The notes below the pieces were generated by a model. It was not told where the DNA came from. It did no database searches and was given only the letters and a program-made list of their open reading frames with translations. A DNA stretch of 63,904 nt from a bacterium (GTDB taxonomy: Bacteria; Bdellovibrionota_C; UBA2361; SZUA-149; JAQTWB01), in assembly GCA_028689495.1 (NCBI GenBank), contig JAQTWB010000009.1, positions 1 through 63,904 of the forward strand, in the 5' to 3' direction. Positions 44,361-53,968 of the stretch are shown piece after piece (the stretch's first letter is position 1; every line of letters starts with the position of its first letter). A program made the translations under genes and the position numbers.

Positions 44361-44561
44361 ATGTCAGATTTAATTTGTGATGTCCTGCCTAAACAAACAG
44401 AAGAAAAACTTTGCACTGATGGTTCAGTCGATCGCGATAAATTGAAAGAAGCACTCAAAGAGCAAGTGCTGGGTGGTAGTGGCTTGACATCTCGTGCCGG
44501 GCGACAATTAACGGGCCGCGAGCAACAGATAGAGAATGCTATCAAGGAAGCCGGCGGCTGA
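44361..44561 (+). CDS. Small acidic/basic protein of unknown function, 66 aa
   Basis: Frame of 66 residues with TGAGGT 4-5 bases before the ATG. The product (MSDLICDVLPKQTEEKL...) is hydrophilic and likely helical in its C half (REQQIENAIKEAGG), with one Cys at position 6 and another near 18. No family is recognised and no membrane segment is present. It lies 88 bases after the UbiA-type gene on the same strand and 14 bases from the convergent nuoN stop. Real coding is likely from the start signal and composition, but not certain. Confidence 0.5.
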   Translation: MSDLICDVLPKQTEEKLCTDGSVDRDKLKEALKEQVLGGSGLTSRAGRQLTGREQQIENAIKEAGG

Positions 44562-44575
44562 TTTAAGTAATCTGC

Positions 44576-46033
44576 CTATCCGACGAATGTCCGTACGGCC
44601 TTGTCTATTACATCGATAATCCCTGGATAGAAAACAAATCCCGCCATCGCCACTGTACTCAAGCCGACACTCCAGCGAAGTGCGGGCGAGAGGGCAGTTT
44701 GCGGCAGTGCTGGCTGGGACGAATCGCGTTCGAGGATATACATACGGCGGATAACGCCGAGGTAGTAATAGAGCGAGATAATTGAGTTAAGCGCGGCAAC
44801 AACAACCAACCAGTAAAAACCGGCACGAGCCGCGGCGGCAAAAAGCCAGAACTTGCCAAAAAATCCGGCAAGCGGGGGAATCCCGGCCAAAGAAAAAAGT
44901 GCAAGTAACATAATCAGTGCCAGTAGTGGATGGCTTCGATGCATGCCGGAGAAGGCGTCCATTTCAACAGATCCGGATTCATTTTCCACGTAAGTCAGCA
45001 CCGAGAACGCGGCGATGTTTCCGCCGATATAAACGAAGATGTAGAACAGTAGAGATGTAAGTCCTAGTGGAGAGTAGTCGAGAAAAGCTAGAAAGATATA
45101 TCCTGCCTGCGAGATGGAGCTATAAGCAAGAAAGCGTTTCATATTGCTTTGTTTCATCGCTCCAAGGTTGCCAATGGTCATGGTTGTTACTGAGAGGACA
45201 ACAAAAACTGGAACGATGATATCGGCGAAATCGGCAAAAAGGCTGTGGAAGATGACAGTCAGAAATGCCAGTCCGGCAGCCTTTGAACCCAGTGAAAGAA
45301 AGGCTGTAATTGACGTTGGCGCTCCTTGGTAAACATCCGGGGCCCAGAAGTGAAAAGGGGCGGCGGTCACTTTAAAAAGCAAACCGGCGAGGAGGAAAAT
45401 GAGGCCGAGCAGGCTCAGAGCGGAAAAGGGCAGGCCATTATTGCCAAAAAATGTATTGCCGCCCATGGCGCCGTAGATAAAGCTCAAGCCAAAGAGCATG
45501 ACTGCGCTGGCGAAGATGCCGTTTACCAGATATTTCGCTGCTGCTTCGCTGCCTAACTTGTCCCAGAAAGCAAATCCGGAGAGCAGGAAGAGTGGAATCG
45601 TTGCAAGCTCCAGCGCCAGATAAAGTGTCAGCAGCTCCCGGCTCAGTGGAATAAGGCACATGCCGAGGAGTGAAAGCAGTATCAGGCTGTAGAATTCTCC
45701 AGCGCCGCTGAATCTGGCCCAGGGAAAGGTTGTGTTGCCGGAGACGCGGTCGATAGAACAGAGCACCGTCAGAAGACCAGAGAAGAGGAATAGCTCGGCA
45801 AAAACAACGCTGAGATGAGTCTTGACCAAAGCACCGCCGAACGCCACACCCGGCACTGCAAAAAGCGAGCTGCCGAGAAAAGCGCCGATGGCAATGAGAA
45901 TTGCTGTCATCCAGCCAAGTGCCTTGGCCTTGCCGAGTCCTTTGTTTTCCCAGGAAGAGGGATAAAAGAGGTCCAGCAGCAGCACTGTGACAAAGGCGAA
46001 AAAGAGATAGAGTTCCAGTCTTAAAGCGTTCAT
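44576..46033 (-). CDS. nuoN: NADH-quinone oxidoreductase subunit N
   Basis: Antiporter-like membrane subunit of complex I, thought to carry one proton channel. The 485 residues form about 14 hydrophobic helices. Family markers are the TM5 Glu region LALELATIPLFLLSGFA, the TM7 Lys segment FHFWAPDVYQGAPTSITAFL and KRFLAYSSISQAGYIFL. It is the last gene of the cluster, 6 bases after nuoM. No terminator is seen in the 14 bases before the convergent small gene. Confidence 0.95.
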   Translation of the reverse strand: MNALRLELYLFFAFVTVLLLDLFYPSSWENKGLGKAKALGWMTAILIAIGAFLGSSLFAVPGVAFGGALVKTHLSVVFAELFLFSGLLTVLCSIDRVSGNTTFPWARFSGAGEFYSLILLSLLGMCLIPLSRELLTLYLALELATIPLFLLSGFAFWDKLGSEAAAKYLVNGIFASAVMLFGLSFIYGAMGGNTFFGNNGLPFSALSLLGLIFLLAGLLFKVTAAPFHFWAPDVYQGAPTSITAFLSLGSKAAGLAFLTVIFHSLFADFADIIVPVFVVLSVTTMTIGNLGAMKQSNMKRFLAYSSISQAGYIFLAFLDYSPLGLTSLLFYIFVYIGGNIAAFSVLTYVENESGSVEMDAFSGMHRSHPLLALIMLLALFSLAGIPPLAGFFGKFWLFAAAARAGFYWLVVVAALNSIISLYYYLGVIRRMYILERDSSQPALPQTALSPALRWSVGLSTVAMAGFVFYPGIIDVIDKAVRTFVG

Positions 46034-46039
46034 CTCGGA

Positions 46040-47560
46040 TTAACCAATGCGACTGAGGTTTTTAACAACGGGGACAAGGGAGAACTCGAGTATCGACATT
46101 ACCCAACCCGGAAAGATACCGACAAAAATCAGAACGAACGAAAGCAGAGTGAAAGCCGCTTTCTCCTGAAAGGTAATTGCCGGTAGATGAAGAAAGTGTT
46201 CGTCCTCCAGCTTGCCATAAAAGACTTTGGTGACTGTACGCAGCATGTAGACGGCAGCGACCACTACCGAGGCACAGGTGAAGATGGTCAAAAGGCGGAT
46301 GAATGGATCCGCTGTACCCCAACTGCCGATGAAGATAGTGATTTCCGCGACAAATCCCGACATCCCGGGCAGGCCAAGAGCGGCAAAGCCGGCGATGAAG
46401 TAGCAAACACCGGCATAGGGCATGACCTGCATCAAGCCGCCCAGCTTTGCTACATCTCGCGTATGGGTGCGCTCGTAAACCGCGCCAATCAGGGCAAAGA
46501 AAAGAGCGGTCATGATGCCGTGGGAGAAACTTTGCAAAATCGCCCCTTCCATGCCGAGCAAGGTGAGCACCATTAAGCCGAAAAGCACCATGCCACAGTG
46601 GCTGACACTGGAATAGGCTGTGATGTATTTCAGGTCAGTTTTTCTTACGGCAATCAAACCGCCATAAAAAATGTTGATTGTTGTCAGCACGAGAAAGAGC
46701 ATCGCCCAGTGTTTTGCCCCTTCCGGGAGAATGTAGATTGCCCGTAGACAGCCATAGCCACCGAGCTTCATTAGAACGCCAGCGTGTAGCATGGAGACGG
46801 AAGTGGGAGCAGAAGCGTGGCCATCAGGGGACCAGGTGTGAAAAGGGAAAAGGGCGCCAATTACGCCAAAACCGACGAAGAGACAGGGGAAGATCCAGTT
46901 CTGCGCCTCTTTGGGGAAATGCAGTGTTGCAAGCTCTAGTATGTCAAAGGAACCGTGGCCAGTTGTGCCGATTTTTGCCGAAATGAAATAGAGGCCAAAA
47001 ATTCCAGCGAAAATAAAAGCCGAACCAGCCATCAGCATCAGGGTCAGTTTCATCGCCGAGTATTCCTTCTTGCCTGTGCCCCAGACTCCAATCAGAAGAT
47101 ACATTGGAAGTACGGCGATCTCGTAGAACAGGAATAACAGGAAAAAGTCGATTGAGATAAACACACCGTAAACTCCGCCAACAAGCAGCAGCAGCAAAGC
47201 AAAGAATTCTTTGACCCGGTTTTTCATGTGCCAGGAAGCGAGCACCCCGGCAAAAATGACAATTGATGTCAGAAGCGTCATGACAACAGATACACCGTCG
47301 ACACCAATGCTGTAGTTAATATCGAGAGTAGGAAACCAAGCCAGAGTTCGTTTGAGGATATATGTTTCATTCGCTCCCAAAGCAGCTTGTTCGGCCATGT
47401 GGGCGAGGTAGGTAAACGTCAGGTGAATGGCAAGACCCAGTCCGAGGCTGGTGCCAAACAAAGCCGAGCGTTTCATCAGGTCCGTGCGCTCCACTGGGAG
47501 TGCCGCGATAACGAAAGCCGTAATAAAGGGAACGAGAACAATCAGGGTGAGAAGATCCAC
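46040..47560 (-). CDS. nuoM: NADH-quinone oxidoreductase subunit M
   Basis: Antiporter-like complex I subunit of 506 residues and about 14 helices. Key sites are FLFYEIAVLPMYLLIGVWG (TM5 Glu), PFHTWSPDGHASAPTSVSML (TM7 region) and LKYITAYSSVSHCGMVL. I chose the GTG start at 47560 because AGGAG stands 7 bases upstream and the protein then begins directly at the first helix; the open frame goes to 47614 but would overlap the nuoL end. It lies 16 bases after nuoL and 6 before nuoN. Confidence 0.94.
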   Translation of the reverse strand: MDLLTLIVLVPFITAFVIAALPVERTDLMKRSALFGTSLGLGLAIHLTFTYLAHMAEQAALGANETYILKRTLAWFPTLDINYSIGVDGVSVVMTLLTSIVIFAGVLASWHMKNRVKEFFALLLLLVGGVYGVFISIDFFLLFLFYEIAVLPMYLLIGVWGTGKKEYSAMKLTLMLMAGSAFIFAGIFGLYFISAKIGTTGHGSFDILELATLHFPKEAQNWIFPCLFVGFGVIGALFPFHTWSPDGHASAPTSVSMLHAGVLMKLGGYGCLRAIYILPEGAKHWAMLFLVLTTINIFYGGLIAVRKTDLKYITAYSSVSHCGMVLFGLMVLTLLGMEGAILQSFSHGIMTALFFALIGAVYERTHTRDVAKLGGLMQVMPYAGVCYFIAGFAALGLPGMSGFVAEITIFIGSWGTADPFIRLLTIFTCASVVVAAVYMLRTVTKVFYGKLEDEHFLHLPAITFQEKAAFTLLSFVLIFVGIFPGWVMSILEFSLVPVVKNLSRIG

Positions 47561-47576
47561 CGCAAGACTCCTGAGT

Positions 47577-49481
47577 TTACAATGATGCAATAATAACAGC
47601 GGCCAGCAAGACAAATCCGGTGGCTAAGCCAACAATCTGATGCTGAACAAATCCAGTGCCCATTTTCACGGAGCGCATAGCTCCATCATGGGTTCCATCG
47701 GCGATCCGGTCCATAGTTTTGTCAACTACGCGGGAGTCGAACCATTCGAAGCAGAATGAGACCAGCTGGAAAATAATTTTCTTTGTAACGAAGAGATAAA
47801 CCTCGTCAATGTAGAATTTGTTTTGTGCTGCTCGGCCCAAAAATCCGGTCGAGGAAATGATGCGGCCGGGAATGGTCGAGGTCTTGGCATAAAAGGCCCA
47901 GGCGATTCCGGCTCCGGTGAGACTGAGCAGTGTCGCCATAACAATAAGCCCCAGAGGTGCGTGGGCATGATGTGGTAGTGATTCAGGGACAAAGACATAA
48001 TCGGCAAAGGGAAACCAGCCAGCGGCGATGCTGGGAATGGCTAGTGCCAGAAGCGGGATTTTCATCGAAGCCACCGGGTCATGCGCATGGCAGTCGGCAT
48101 CGGCTTTATGATTCCAGAAAACAAGGAAGTAAAGACGGAACATATAGAATGCTGTCAGCATGGCGACAAAGGAAGCAATTGTCAGCAGCCAGGAATGCCC
48201 CGACTGTTGCAGTGAAAGCAGAATTTCATCTTTGGAGAAAAATCCGCTTACCAGGTAAGGTGGCATGGCGGTAATCGCCAGGCAACCGATGAGAAAAGTC
48301 AGGTGAGTGACGGGCATTTTTCTCGCCAGTCCGCCCATCTGGCGAATGTCGTTTGTATGGACTGCGTGGATTACCGCACCAGCACAGAGAAACAGCAGTG
48401 CCTTGAAAAAAGCGTGGGTTGTCATGTGAAACATCGCGGCAGTGTAACCAAGTGTATGGTCAGCTGAAGTGCTGCCCAGTGCGAGCATCATATAGGCAAT
48501 CTGTGAAAGTGTAGAGAACGCGAGAACGCGCTTGATATCGTATTGGGTGCAGGCAATTATAGCGGCGAAGAGTGAAGTGAATGCGCCGACGACAGCAATG
48601 GCGTAAAGCACATCCGGTACAAGCAGGTATACGCCGATCAAACGGGCAATAAGATAAACACCAGCGACGACCATTGTTGCGGCATGAATCAGCGCTGAGA
48701 CAGGAGTTGGGCCTTCCATTGCGTCCGGGAGCCAGATATGAAGTGGGAACATCGCGCTTTTGCCAAATGCTCCGATTGCAACAAGAGCGCAGCCGAGCGC
48801 GACCGTTGCTGAAGGTGCCTCAGCGAGATTTGCGGCAAGTTCGCTGTAACTGAAAGTACCGGCTTCGAAAGTGAGGATAAGCACCCCGAGTAGAAAGCCA
48901 AGGTCAGCAAAACGAGTCACGATAAAGGCTTTTTTACCAGCTGCTACAGCCGACGGTTTATCAAAATAAAAGCTGATCAGGGTAAATGAACCCAATCCGA
49001 CGAGTTCCCAGAAAACAAAAGTTTGCAGGATATTGCTTGAGAGAACCAGGCCAAGCATGGCACCGGTAAAAAGCGACATGCAGGCAAAAAAGCGGCGATA
49101 TCCGGGGTGCCCTTCCATGTAACCAGTGGAGTAGAGCTGGGCGAGAAAAGAGACGGTGCAGACAAGAAGGGTCAGGACGCAGCTTATCGGGTCAAGCAGG
49201 ATACCAAATTTTGCTGTCAGTTCTGCGACTCCTGTGTCAGTCAGCCCGCTGGAGAAAGGTATCCAGGTCAGTTCGAGCGGCACTTTTCCTGTCGCGCGCA
49301 ATGCCTGTTCGCTGAGAAAGTATTCGCGGGTTGCTCCAAGGGCAATGACAAAACTTGTCAGGACTGCTGATAGTGTCAGGCGATGGGCAAGCTTTGTTTT
49401 TTCCGGTGCGACAAAAAGACCGACGACAGCAAAGCCAAGCAGCGGAATAATTGGAATGAGAAATGACAGTGATGAAAACAT
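47577..49481 (-). CDS. nuoL: NADH-quinone oxidoreductase subunit L
   Basis: Largest antiporter-like subunit of complex I, with the long lateral helix at its C-terminal end. It has 634 residues. FWELVGLGSFTLISFYFDKPS carries the TM5 Glu. FPLHIWLPDAMEGPTPVSAL and IKRVLAFSTLSQIAYMMLAL are further NuoL markers. The start is ATG 49481, with GGGG 4-7 bases upstream. A TTG at 49490 is in frame but unnecessary. It begins 9 bases after the nuoK stop. Confidence 0.95.
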   Translation of the reverse strand: MFSSLSFLIPIIPLLGFAVVGLFVAPEKTKLAHRLTLSAVLTSFVIALGATREYFLSEQALRATGKVPLELTWIPFSSGLTDTGVAELTAKFGILLDPISCVLTLLVCTVSFLAQLYSTGYMEGHPGYRRFFACMSLFTGAMLGLVLSSNILQTFVFWELVGLGSFTLISFYFDKPSAVAAGKKAFIVTRFADLGFLLGVLILTFEAGTFSYSELAANLAEAPSATVALGCALVAIGAFGKSAMFPLHIWLPDAMEGPTPVSALIHAATMVVAGVYLIARLIGVYLLVPDVLYAIAVVGAFTSLFAAIIACTQYDIKRVLAFSTLSQIAYMMLALGSTSADHTLGYTAAMFHMTTHAFFKALLFLCAGAVIHAVHTNDIRQMGGLARKMPVTHLTFLIGCLAITAMPPYLVSGFFSKDEILLSLQQSGHSWLLTIASFVAMLTAFYMFRLYFLVFWNHKADADCHAHDPVASMKIPLLALAIPSIAAGWFPFADYVFVPESLPHHAHAPLGLIVMATLLSLTGAGIAWAFYAKTSTIPGRIISSTGFLGRAAQNKFYIDEVYLFVTKKIIFQLVSFCFEWFDSRVVDKTMDRIADGTHDGAMRSVKMGTGFVQHQIVGLATGFVLLAAVIIASL

Positions 49482-49490
49482 GTGCCCCAA

Positions 49491-49802
49491 CTAGTTCTTC
49501 ATTAATGTTGCTTGACCCAGCTCAATGTTGCCCTGGGAACGATAAAGGCGGATCATGATAGCAAAGCCGACTGCGGCTTCAGCAGCCGCTACGGCGATAA
49601 CAAATACTGTAAAAAGTTGCCCGGAAATAGCGGATGGGGCCAGGTAGCGATTAAAAGCGACGAAGTTAAGTGCTGCAGCATTTAGCATCAGTTCCAGAGA
49701 CATCAGAGTCATCAGACCGTTGCTGCGGGTCAGCACACCATAAATGCCAATCGCGAAAAGAAAGCTGCTGAGAGTTAGCCAGTGATAAAGTGTAATTTCC
49801 AT
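49491..49802 (-). CDS. nuoK: NADH-quinone oxidoreductase subunit K
   Basis: Small membrane subunit of complex I (103 aa, three helices). TM2 carries the conserved Glu in LMSLELMLNAAALNFVAF, and TM3 has VAAAEAAVGFAIMIRL with the second Glu. ATG 49802 is chosen over the open frame to 49889 because the nuoJ stop lies at 49804 and the normal length results. Overall order is as in other bacterial nuo clusters. Confidence 0.95.
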   Translation of the reverse strand: MEITLYHWLTLSSFLFAIGIYGVLTRSNGLMTLMSLELMLNAAALNFVAFNRYLAPSAISGQLFTVFVIAVAAAEAAVGFAIMIRLYRSQGNIELGQATLMKN

Positions 49803-49803
49803 A

Positions 49804-50358
49804 TTACTGATGTCCTCCTTCAGACTGCTCGGATTCGGTGCTGTGACTGGCAAACCGGGCGACCGCAGTCGCTCCGATAAGGGCGGCAACCAGCAGCAGG
49901 GAAATCATCTCAAATGGAACCAAATACCCCCCTTTCGCAGGAGAAAGCAGGGCCAGGCCGGCATCGCGCGCAGAGTGGAGTCCGGTATCGACCGTTAGCC
50001 GGTTGATGCTGTCAGTAAAAGGTGCAATCGAAATTAGCGAGAGGGTGATGATCAGTATTGATGTGCTGGCCAGAGCACCGGCCAGTTTGCCGACCGGTGA
50101 AAGATGTGGCTGCATCGCACCGATGCGTGATGTGAGGAGCACAGCAAAGACTGCGAGAACGACAATTCCACCAACATATATGAGCACCTGAACTGCCGCT
50201 GCGAGTTCCGCGCTCAGTAGCAGGTATAGTCCGGCAACTGCCAGCAAGGTGCAGATGAGCGATGTCACACTGCGCATTATCAAGGCCGAGCTGACAACCT
50301 GTAGTGCGAAAAACAGCACAACGGTTGACAGGGTATAAAAGGCAATTGCTTCAATCAT
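49804..50358 (-). CDS. nuoJ: NADH-quinone oxidoreductase subunit J
   Basis: Membrane subunit of complex I (184 aa, five helices). Its TM3 carries the pi-bulge type sequence VQVLIYVGGIVVLAVFAVLLTSR in two pieces (LIYVGGIVVLAVFAV is the recognisable core). The C-terminal tail is short and acidic. It ends one base before the nuoK start and begins 25 bases after the nuoI stop. Confidence 0.93.
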   Translation of the reverse strand: MIEAIAFYTLSTVVLFFALQVVSSALIMRSVTSLICTLLAVAGLYLLLSAELAAAVQVLIYVGGIVVLAVFAVLLTSRIGAMQPHLSPVGKLAGALASTSILIITLSLISIAPFTDSINRLTVDTGLHSARDAGLALLSPAKGGYLVPFEMISLLLVAALIGATAVARFASHSTESEQSEGGHQ

Positions 50359-50383
50359 AACCGTGGTTCCATAATAATTGCCT

Positions 50384-50878
50384 TCACTTTTCGGTCTTAT
50401 TCTCGGTTTTGCTCTCGTCGCCAGTGGCCAGATGAGAGCCTGGTTGATTCAGCTGCTGCACCAGTTCGCGTCGGTCATATACTGCAGTTTCGAAGTCGTT
50501 GGACATGGCGATCGCGTCGAAGGGGCAAGCTTCAATACAGTGATTGCAGATAATGCATGTTTCAAAGCGATAGACGAATTGCTCCAGTTCCTTCTTTTTT
50601 GTTTCTTCGTTTTTTCTGGTGAGAATAGTTATCGTTCCGTTTGGACAAGCCGATTCACAGATGCCGCAACCGGTGCAGTTGTGGGTGTTGTCAGTCTGGT
50701 GCGGCATGATAACTTTGCCGCGAAAACGCTGGAACATCTGCAGGGACTGACGGTTATCCGGATATTGTTGTGTGACAACCGTGCGCGGATTGATGAAATA
50801 GCCGAAAGTCAGCCCCATGCCTGAAAGCAGGCTTCGGGAACCGAGGAACAGGCGTTTTGAAAAAGAAATAACACTCAC
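50384..50878 (-). CDS. nuoI: NADH-quinone oxidoreductase subunit I (2x[4Fe-4S])
   Basis: Peripheral arm subunit that holds clusters N6a and N6b on the way to the quinone site. The 164 residues have two ferredoxin motifs, CTGCGICESACP and CIICNHCIEACP, with normal spacing. A basic amphipathic N-terminus probably touches the membrane domain. It lies between nuoH and nuoJ. In an enzyme lacking NuoEFG, this subunit is the usual candidate for receiving electrons from ferredoxin or another donor. Confidence 0.95.
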   Translation of the reverse strand: MSVISFSKRLFLGSRSLLSGMGLTFGYFINPRTVVTQQYPDNRQSLQMFQRFRGKVIMPHQTDNTHNCTGCGICESACPNGTITILTRKNEETKKKELEQFVYRFETCIICNHCIEACPFDAIAMSNDFETAVYDRRELVQQLNQPGSHLATGDESKTENKTEK

Positions 50879-50892
50879 CTTGGTCTATCCTC

Positions 50893-51936
50893 TTATGGGA
50901 AGAAGTAACAATTGTTGACCGCAACGATAGCAGCCACAGCAATATTAACCAGCCCGATTGGCAGTAGAACTTTCCACTCAAGCTGCATCATCTGATCAAT
51001 GCGCAGTCGTGGGAACGTCCAGCGAAACCACATCATGAGAAATATCAGCAGGGATGTTTTGCCGAGAAACCATACGGCGCCCGGAATGATCGCCATCAGT
51101 TGATTCAATGTATCAAGTCCGGCGATATTAAAAGGTAACCAGCCACCAAAAAAGAAAGTGGCTGAAAGTGCCGAGAAGACAAACATGTTGAGAAACTCGG
51201 CCAAGAAAAATACGGCAAACTTCATGCCGGCGTATTCAGTATGAAAGCCAGCGGTGAGTTCCGATTCGCCTTCGGCGAGGTCAAAAGGGGTACGGTTACA
51301 TTCGGCAGTTGCGGCGATGGTAAACAAAATAAAAGCTACAAATGCTGGAAGGTGTCCACGCCAGATCCACCAGCCATGTTCCTGGGAGAGCACTACTTCC
51401 TGCAGGTTAAGTGTTCCACTGAGCATGACGATCACCATTACGGCAAGTGCGGCAGTCAGTTCGTAGGATATTAGCTGGGCACCTGTGCGGATAGCGCCGA
51501 GCAGAGAATATTTGTTGTTTGAGCTCCAGCCGGCGAGCAGTAGTCCGAGAACGCCAAGCGAAGATATTGCGGCGATGAAAATCACGCCGGTATTGAGGTT
51601 GGCGATTTCAACCGGCACAGGCCAGGGAATAAAGGCCAAGACGGCAAAGGTTGCGGAAAGGGGGATAAAAGGCGCGGCAATAAATAGCAGCTTGTCGGCT
51701 CCGGCCGGAATTGGTGATTCTTTAAAAAGCAGTTTTACAGCGTCAGCCACTGGTTGCAGCACCCCGTGCCAGCCCACACGCATTGGTCCGAGGCGGCACT
51801 GGAAGTGGGCGCAGACCTTTCGTTCGGCGTATATCAGCACCAGAGCGACGAGGTTAACGAAGGCCAGCATCGCCAGCGTAACGAGCAGCATTTGAACAGC
51901 GTTGCTTATCAGACTGGCAGAGAGAACATTTTCCAT
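50893..51936 (-). CDS. nuoH: NADH-quinone oxidoreductase subunit H
   Basis: Membrane subunit that forms part of the quinone-binding chamber, 347 residues, about eight helices. Landmarks are RLGPMRVGWHGVLQPVADAVK and TAECNRTPFDLAEGESELTAG, where the acidic loop is near the quinone tunnel, and a FLAEFLNMFVFSALSATFFFGG helix. It starts 14 bases after the nuoD stop. Confidence 0.95.
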   Translation of the reverse strand: MENVLSASLISNAVQMLLVTLAMLAFVNLVALVLIYAERKVCAHFQCRLGPMRVGWHGVLQPVADAVKLLFKESPIPAGADKLLFIAAPFIPLSATFAVLAFIPWPVPVEIANLNTGVIFIAAISSLGVLGLLLAGWSSNNKYSLLGAIRTGAQLISYELTAALAVMVIVMLSGTLNLQEVVLSQEHGWWIWRGHLPAFVAFILFTIAATAECNRTPFDLAEGESELTAGFHTEYAGMKFAVFFLAEFLNMFVFSALSATFFFGGWLPFNIAGLDTLNQLMAIIPGAVWFLGKTSLLIFLMMWFRWTFPRLRIDQMMQLEWKVLLPIGLVNIAVAAIVAVNNCYFFP

Positions 51937-51950
51937 AAAAACGGCCGCTC

Positions 51951-53168
51951 CTAACGATCGATATCCGGGATCACAAGATCCAGGGTTGAAACTATGGTCA
52001 CAAGGTCGGCAATCTTCAGATTCCGCGCCATGCAGTTTACCGCCTGCAGGTTGTTGTAGCTTGGGGAAGTAAGCTTCACACGGACTGGTTTGTCGCTTTT
52101 GCCATCAGAATAAAGGTAACAGCCAAATGCGCCACGGGCTGTTTCCATTAGTGAGTAGTGGGCGCCTTCAGGCAGTTTGATTTTGCGCGGAATAGTCGCT
52201 GTGAAATCACCGGGCTCGAGCATTTTAATTGCCTGGTCGATGATTTTCAGCGATTCGCGCATTTCTTCGATTCTTACCTGGTAGCGGTCAAAGCAGTCAC
52301 CAGTTGTGCCGGTCGGTACGTCGAAACTGAAACGATCGTAAATACCGTATGGAGCATCTTTCCTGACGTCGCGGGCCAGACCACTGCCGCGGATAACCGG
52401 GCCGGAGCAGCCATAGGCAAGGGCGTTTTCAGGGGAAAGAATGCCGACACCCTGACAACGAGATTGGATGATGACGTTTTTCGAGAGCAGGCGTTCGTAT
52501 TCGTCTATCAGGGCGGGGAATGTCGTCAGCAATTCGTTGACGCGGGGGATGAAATTTTCATGCAAATCCCAGACGACGCCGCCGATGCGAAAGTAATTCA
52601 TTGTCAGTCGGGCGCCACAGGTCTCTTCGAATATGTCAGTGATTTTCTCCCGATCGCGAAAGCCGTAGAGGAAAGGAGTAAAAGCGCCAAGGTCCATGCC
52701 AAATACACCCCACCAAAGAAGGTGCGATTGAATGCGCTGCAGTTCGGCCATCAGGACTCTGATTACCTGAGCGCGGTCGGGAAGTTCAAGACCCATTGCT
52801 CGTTCAACGCAGTCAATCCAGCACCAGTTGTTGGTGTGGGCGCAGAGATAATCAAGGCGGTCAGTGAGATGGGTAATTTGCGTGTAGGTTTCGTTTTCGC
52901 AAATTTTCTCAATTGAGCGATGGATGTAGCCAAGGTGTGGTGTGACCTCAAGAACAGTTTCGCCGGCAAGACGCAGTACCAGTCGCAAAACTCCATGCGT
53001 TGAGGGATGCTGAGGACCCATGTTTATCAGGTATTCTTCAGTGCGCGGCTGAGTGTTGTCACTACTGCTGTTTTTCTCGCTGTCGAGTTGCTGTATCCGC
53101 ATTGGACGTGGCGCAGTGCACGGAGAGTGAGATGCGGCAGACTGTGATGGGTGGCTGTTTTGTTCCAT
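51951..53168 (-). CDS. nuoD: NADH-quinone oxidoreductase subunit D
   Basis: 49-kDa-type subunit, descended from hydrogenase large subunits, which with NuoB forms the quinone site. The 405 residues contain INMGPQHPSTHGVLRLVL and the LGYIHRSIEKICENETYTQ region, whose His and Tyr contact quinone. The nickel cysteines of hydrogenases are absent, as expected. I start at ATG 53168 (MEQNSH), because a longer start at 53213 would reach further into nuoC; ATG 53102 is another option. The extra 50-60 residues before the conserved domain are hydrophilic and uncommon. Confidence 0.92.
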   Translation of the reverse strand: MEQNSHPSQSAASHSPCTAPRPMRIQQLDSEKNSSSDNTQPRTEEYLINMGPQHPSTHGVLRLVLRLAGETVLEVTPHLGYIHRSIEKICENETYTQITHLTDRLDYLCAHTNNWCWIDCVERAMGLELPDRAQVIRVLMAELQRIQSHLLWWGVFGMDLGAFTPFLYGFRDREKITDIFEETCGARLTMNYFRIGGVVWDLHENFIPRVNELLTTFPALIDEYERLLSKNVIIQSRCQGVGILSPENALAYGCSGPVIRGSGLARDVRKDAPYGIYDRFSFDVPTGTTGDCFDRYQVRIEEMRESLKIIDQAIKMLEPGDFTATIPRKIKLPEGAHYSLMETARGAFGCYLYSDGKSDKPVRVKLTSPSYNNLQAVNCMARNLKIADLVTIVSTLDLVIPDIDR

Positions 53169-53178
53169 GGTCGCGTTT

Positions 53179-53946
53179 TCAGTCAGGCTTTTTAATGAAC
53201 TCGTGCTCCGCATCTTCGTAGTCTTTGCGAAGCGGGAAGCCGGTGTATGTGCTGTCGAGCAGGAGTTTGCGCGGGTCGGGGTGATCGGTAAACGTCACGC
53301 CGAAAAGTTCGGCAATTTCTCGTTCGTGCCAGTTAAAAGCGGGAAAGATTTCTGCCGCAGACGGGATAACCGGCGCTGAACGCTCCAATTCGGTGTGGAT
53401 GTTAACCTGCTCTGAGCCATCAGCCCGGCGAAGAGCGTAGATAACTTCAATTTTATCGTCGCTCATGCGGTCAATAGCATTGACGTGCAGCGGTAAAGAA
53501 AACGTTTTGCACGCAGAGTTGTCTGAGGACTCGCCAATCGAAACTGATTTGAACCAGTTTATAACGGCCGGGATTTTGTTGGCTGGAATTTTCCAGGCAG
53601 CATGCTGGAATCCTGCCAGCCCTTCGGCTTCCGGGAATTCGTGTTTTAGGGCTTCGTTTAAGAGCGGTGCGATCTCGCCTGCTTCGCGAGCGGCCGGAGT
53701 GTTTGTTACCGACTTTCCCTTTTTCTGTGGCTTGCCCGGAGCGTAGGGAAGTTCGGGATCAAATGAACCGCGTTCGCTTTGCCAGTTTACCGCCTTGGGA
53801 GATTTTGCCTCCCATTTGCCGTCAATTCCTTTTTGTCCCAACAGAGCGAGGATACGGGAAACGAGGCCACGGCGCGCAGCACGCGGCTTCAGCGACGAAG
53901 CTTGAGGCAGATGTCTGTGACTTTTTTCTATGTCCTCTACCGGCAT
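53179..53946 (-). CDS. nuoC: NADH-quinone oxidoreductase subunit C
   Basis: 30-kDa-type subunit of the peripheral arm, 255 residues. The family motif ERSAPVIPSAAEIFPAFNWHEREIAELFGVTF spans about 199-229 in the C-terminal half (the pieces WHEREIAELFGV and DPRKLLLDSTYTGFPLRKDY are diagnostic). The first 100 residues include a Lys/Pro-rich linker (PGKPQKKGKSVTNTPAAREAG) not usual for NuoC. The stop lies 10 bases before the nuoD start chosen here. It starts 22 bases after nuoB. Confidence 0.92.
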   Translation of the reverse strand: MPVEDIEKSHRHLPQASSLKPRAARRGLVSRILALLGQKGIDGKWEAKSPKAVNWQSERGSFDPELPYAPGKPQKKGKSVTNTPAAREAGEIAPLLNEALKHEFPEAEGLAGFQHAAWKIPANKIPAVINWFKSVSIGESSDNSACKTFSLPLHVNAIDRMSDDKIEVIYALRRADGSEQVNIHTELERSAPVIPSAAEIFPAFNWHEREIAELFGVTFTDHPDPRKLLLDSTYTGFPLRKDYEDAEHEFIKKPD

Positions 53947-53968
53947 GGTTCCCCTGGTATTTATTCAT

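Noticed and set aside
52158-52916. Plus-strand frame of 252 codons within nuoD
   Set aside because: Antisense shadow of nuoD; the sense frame has diagnostic complex I motifs.
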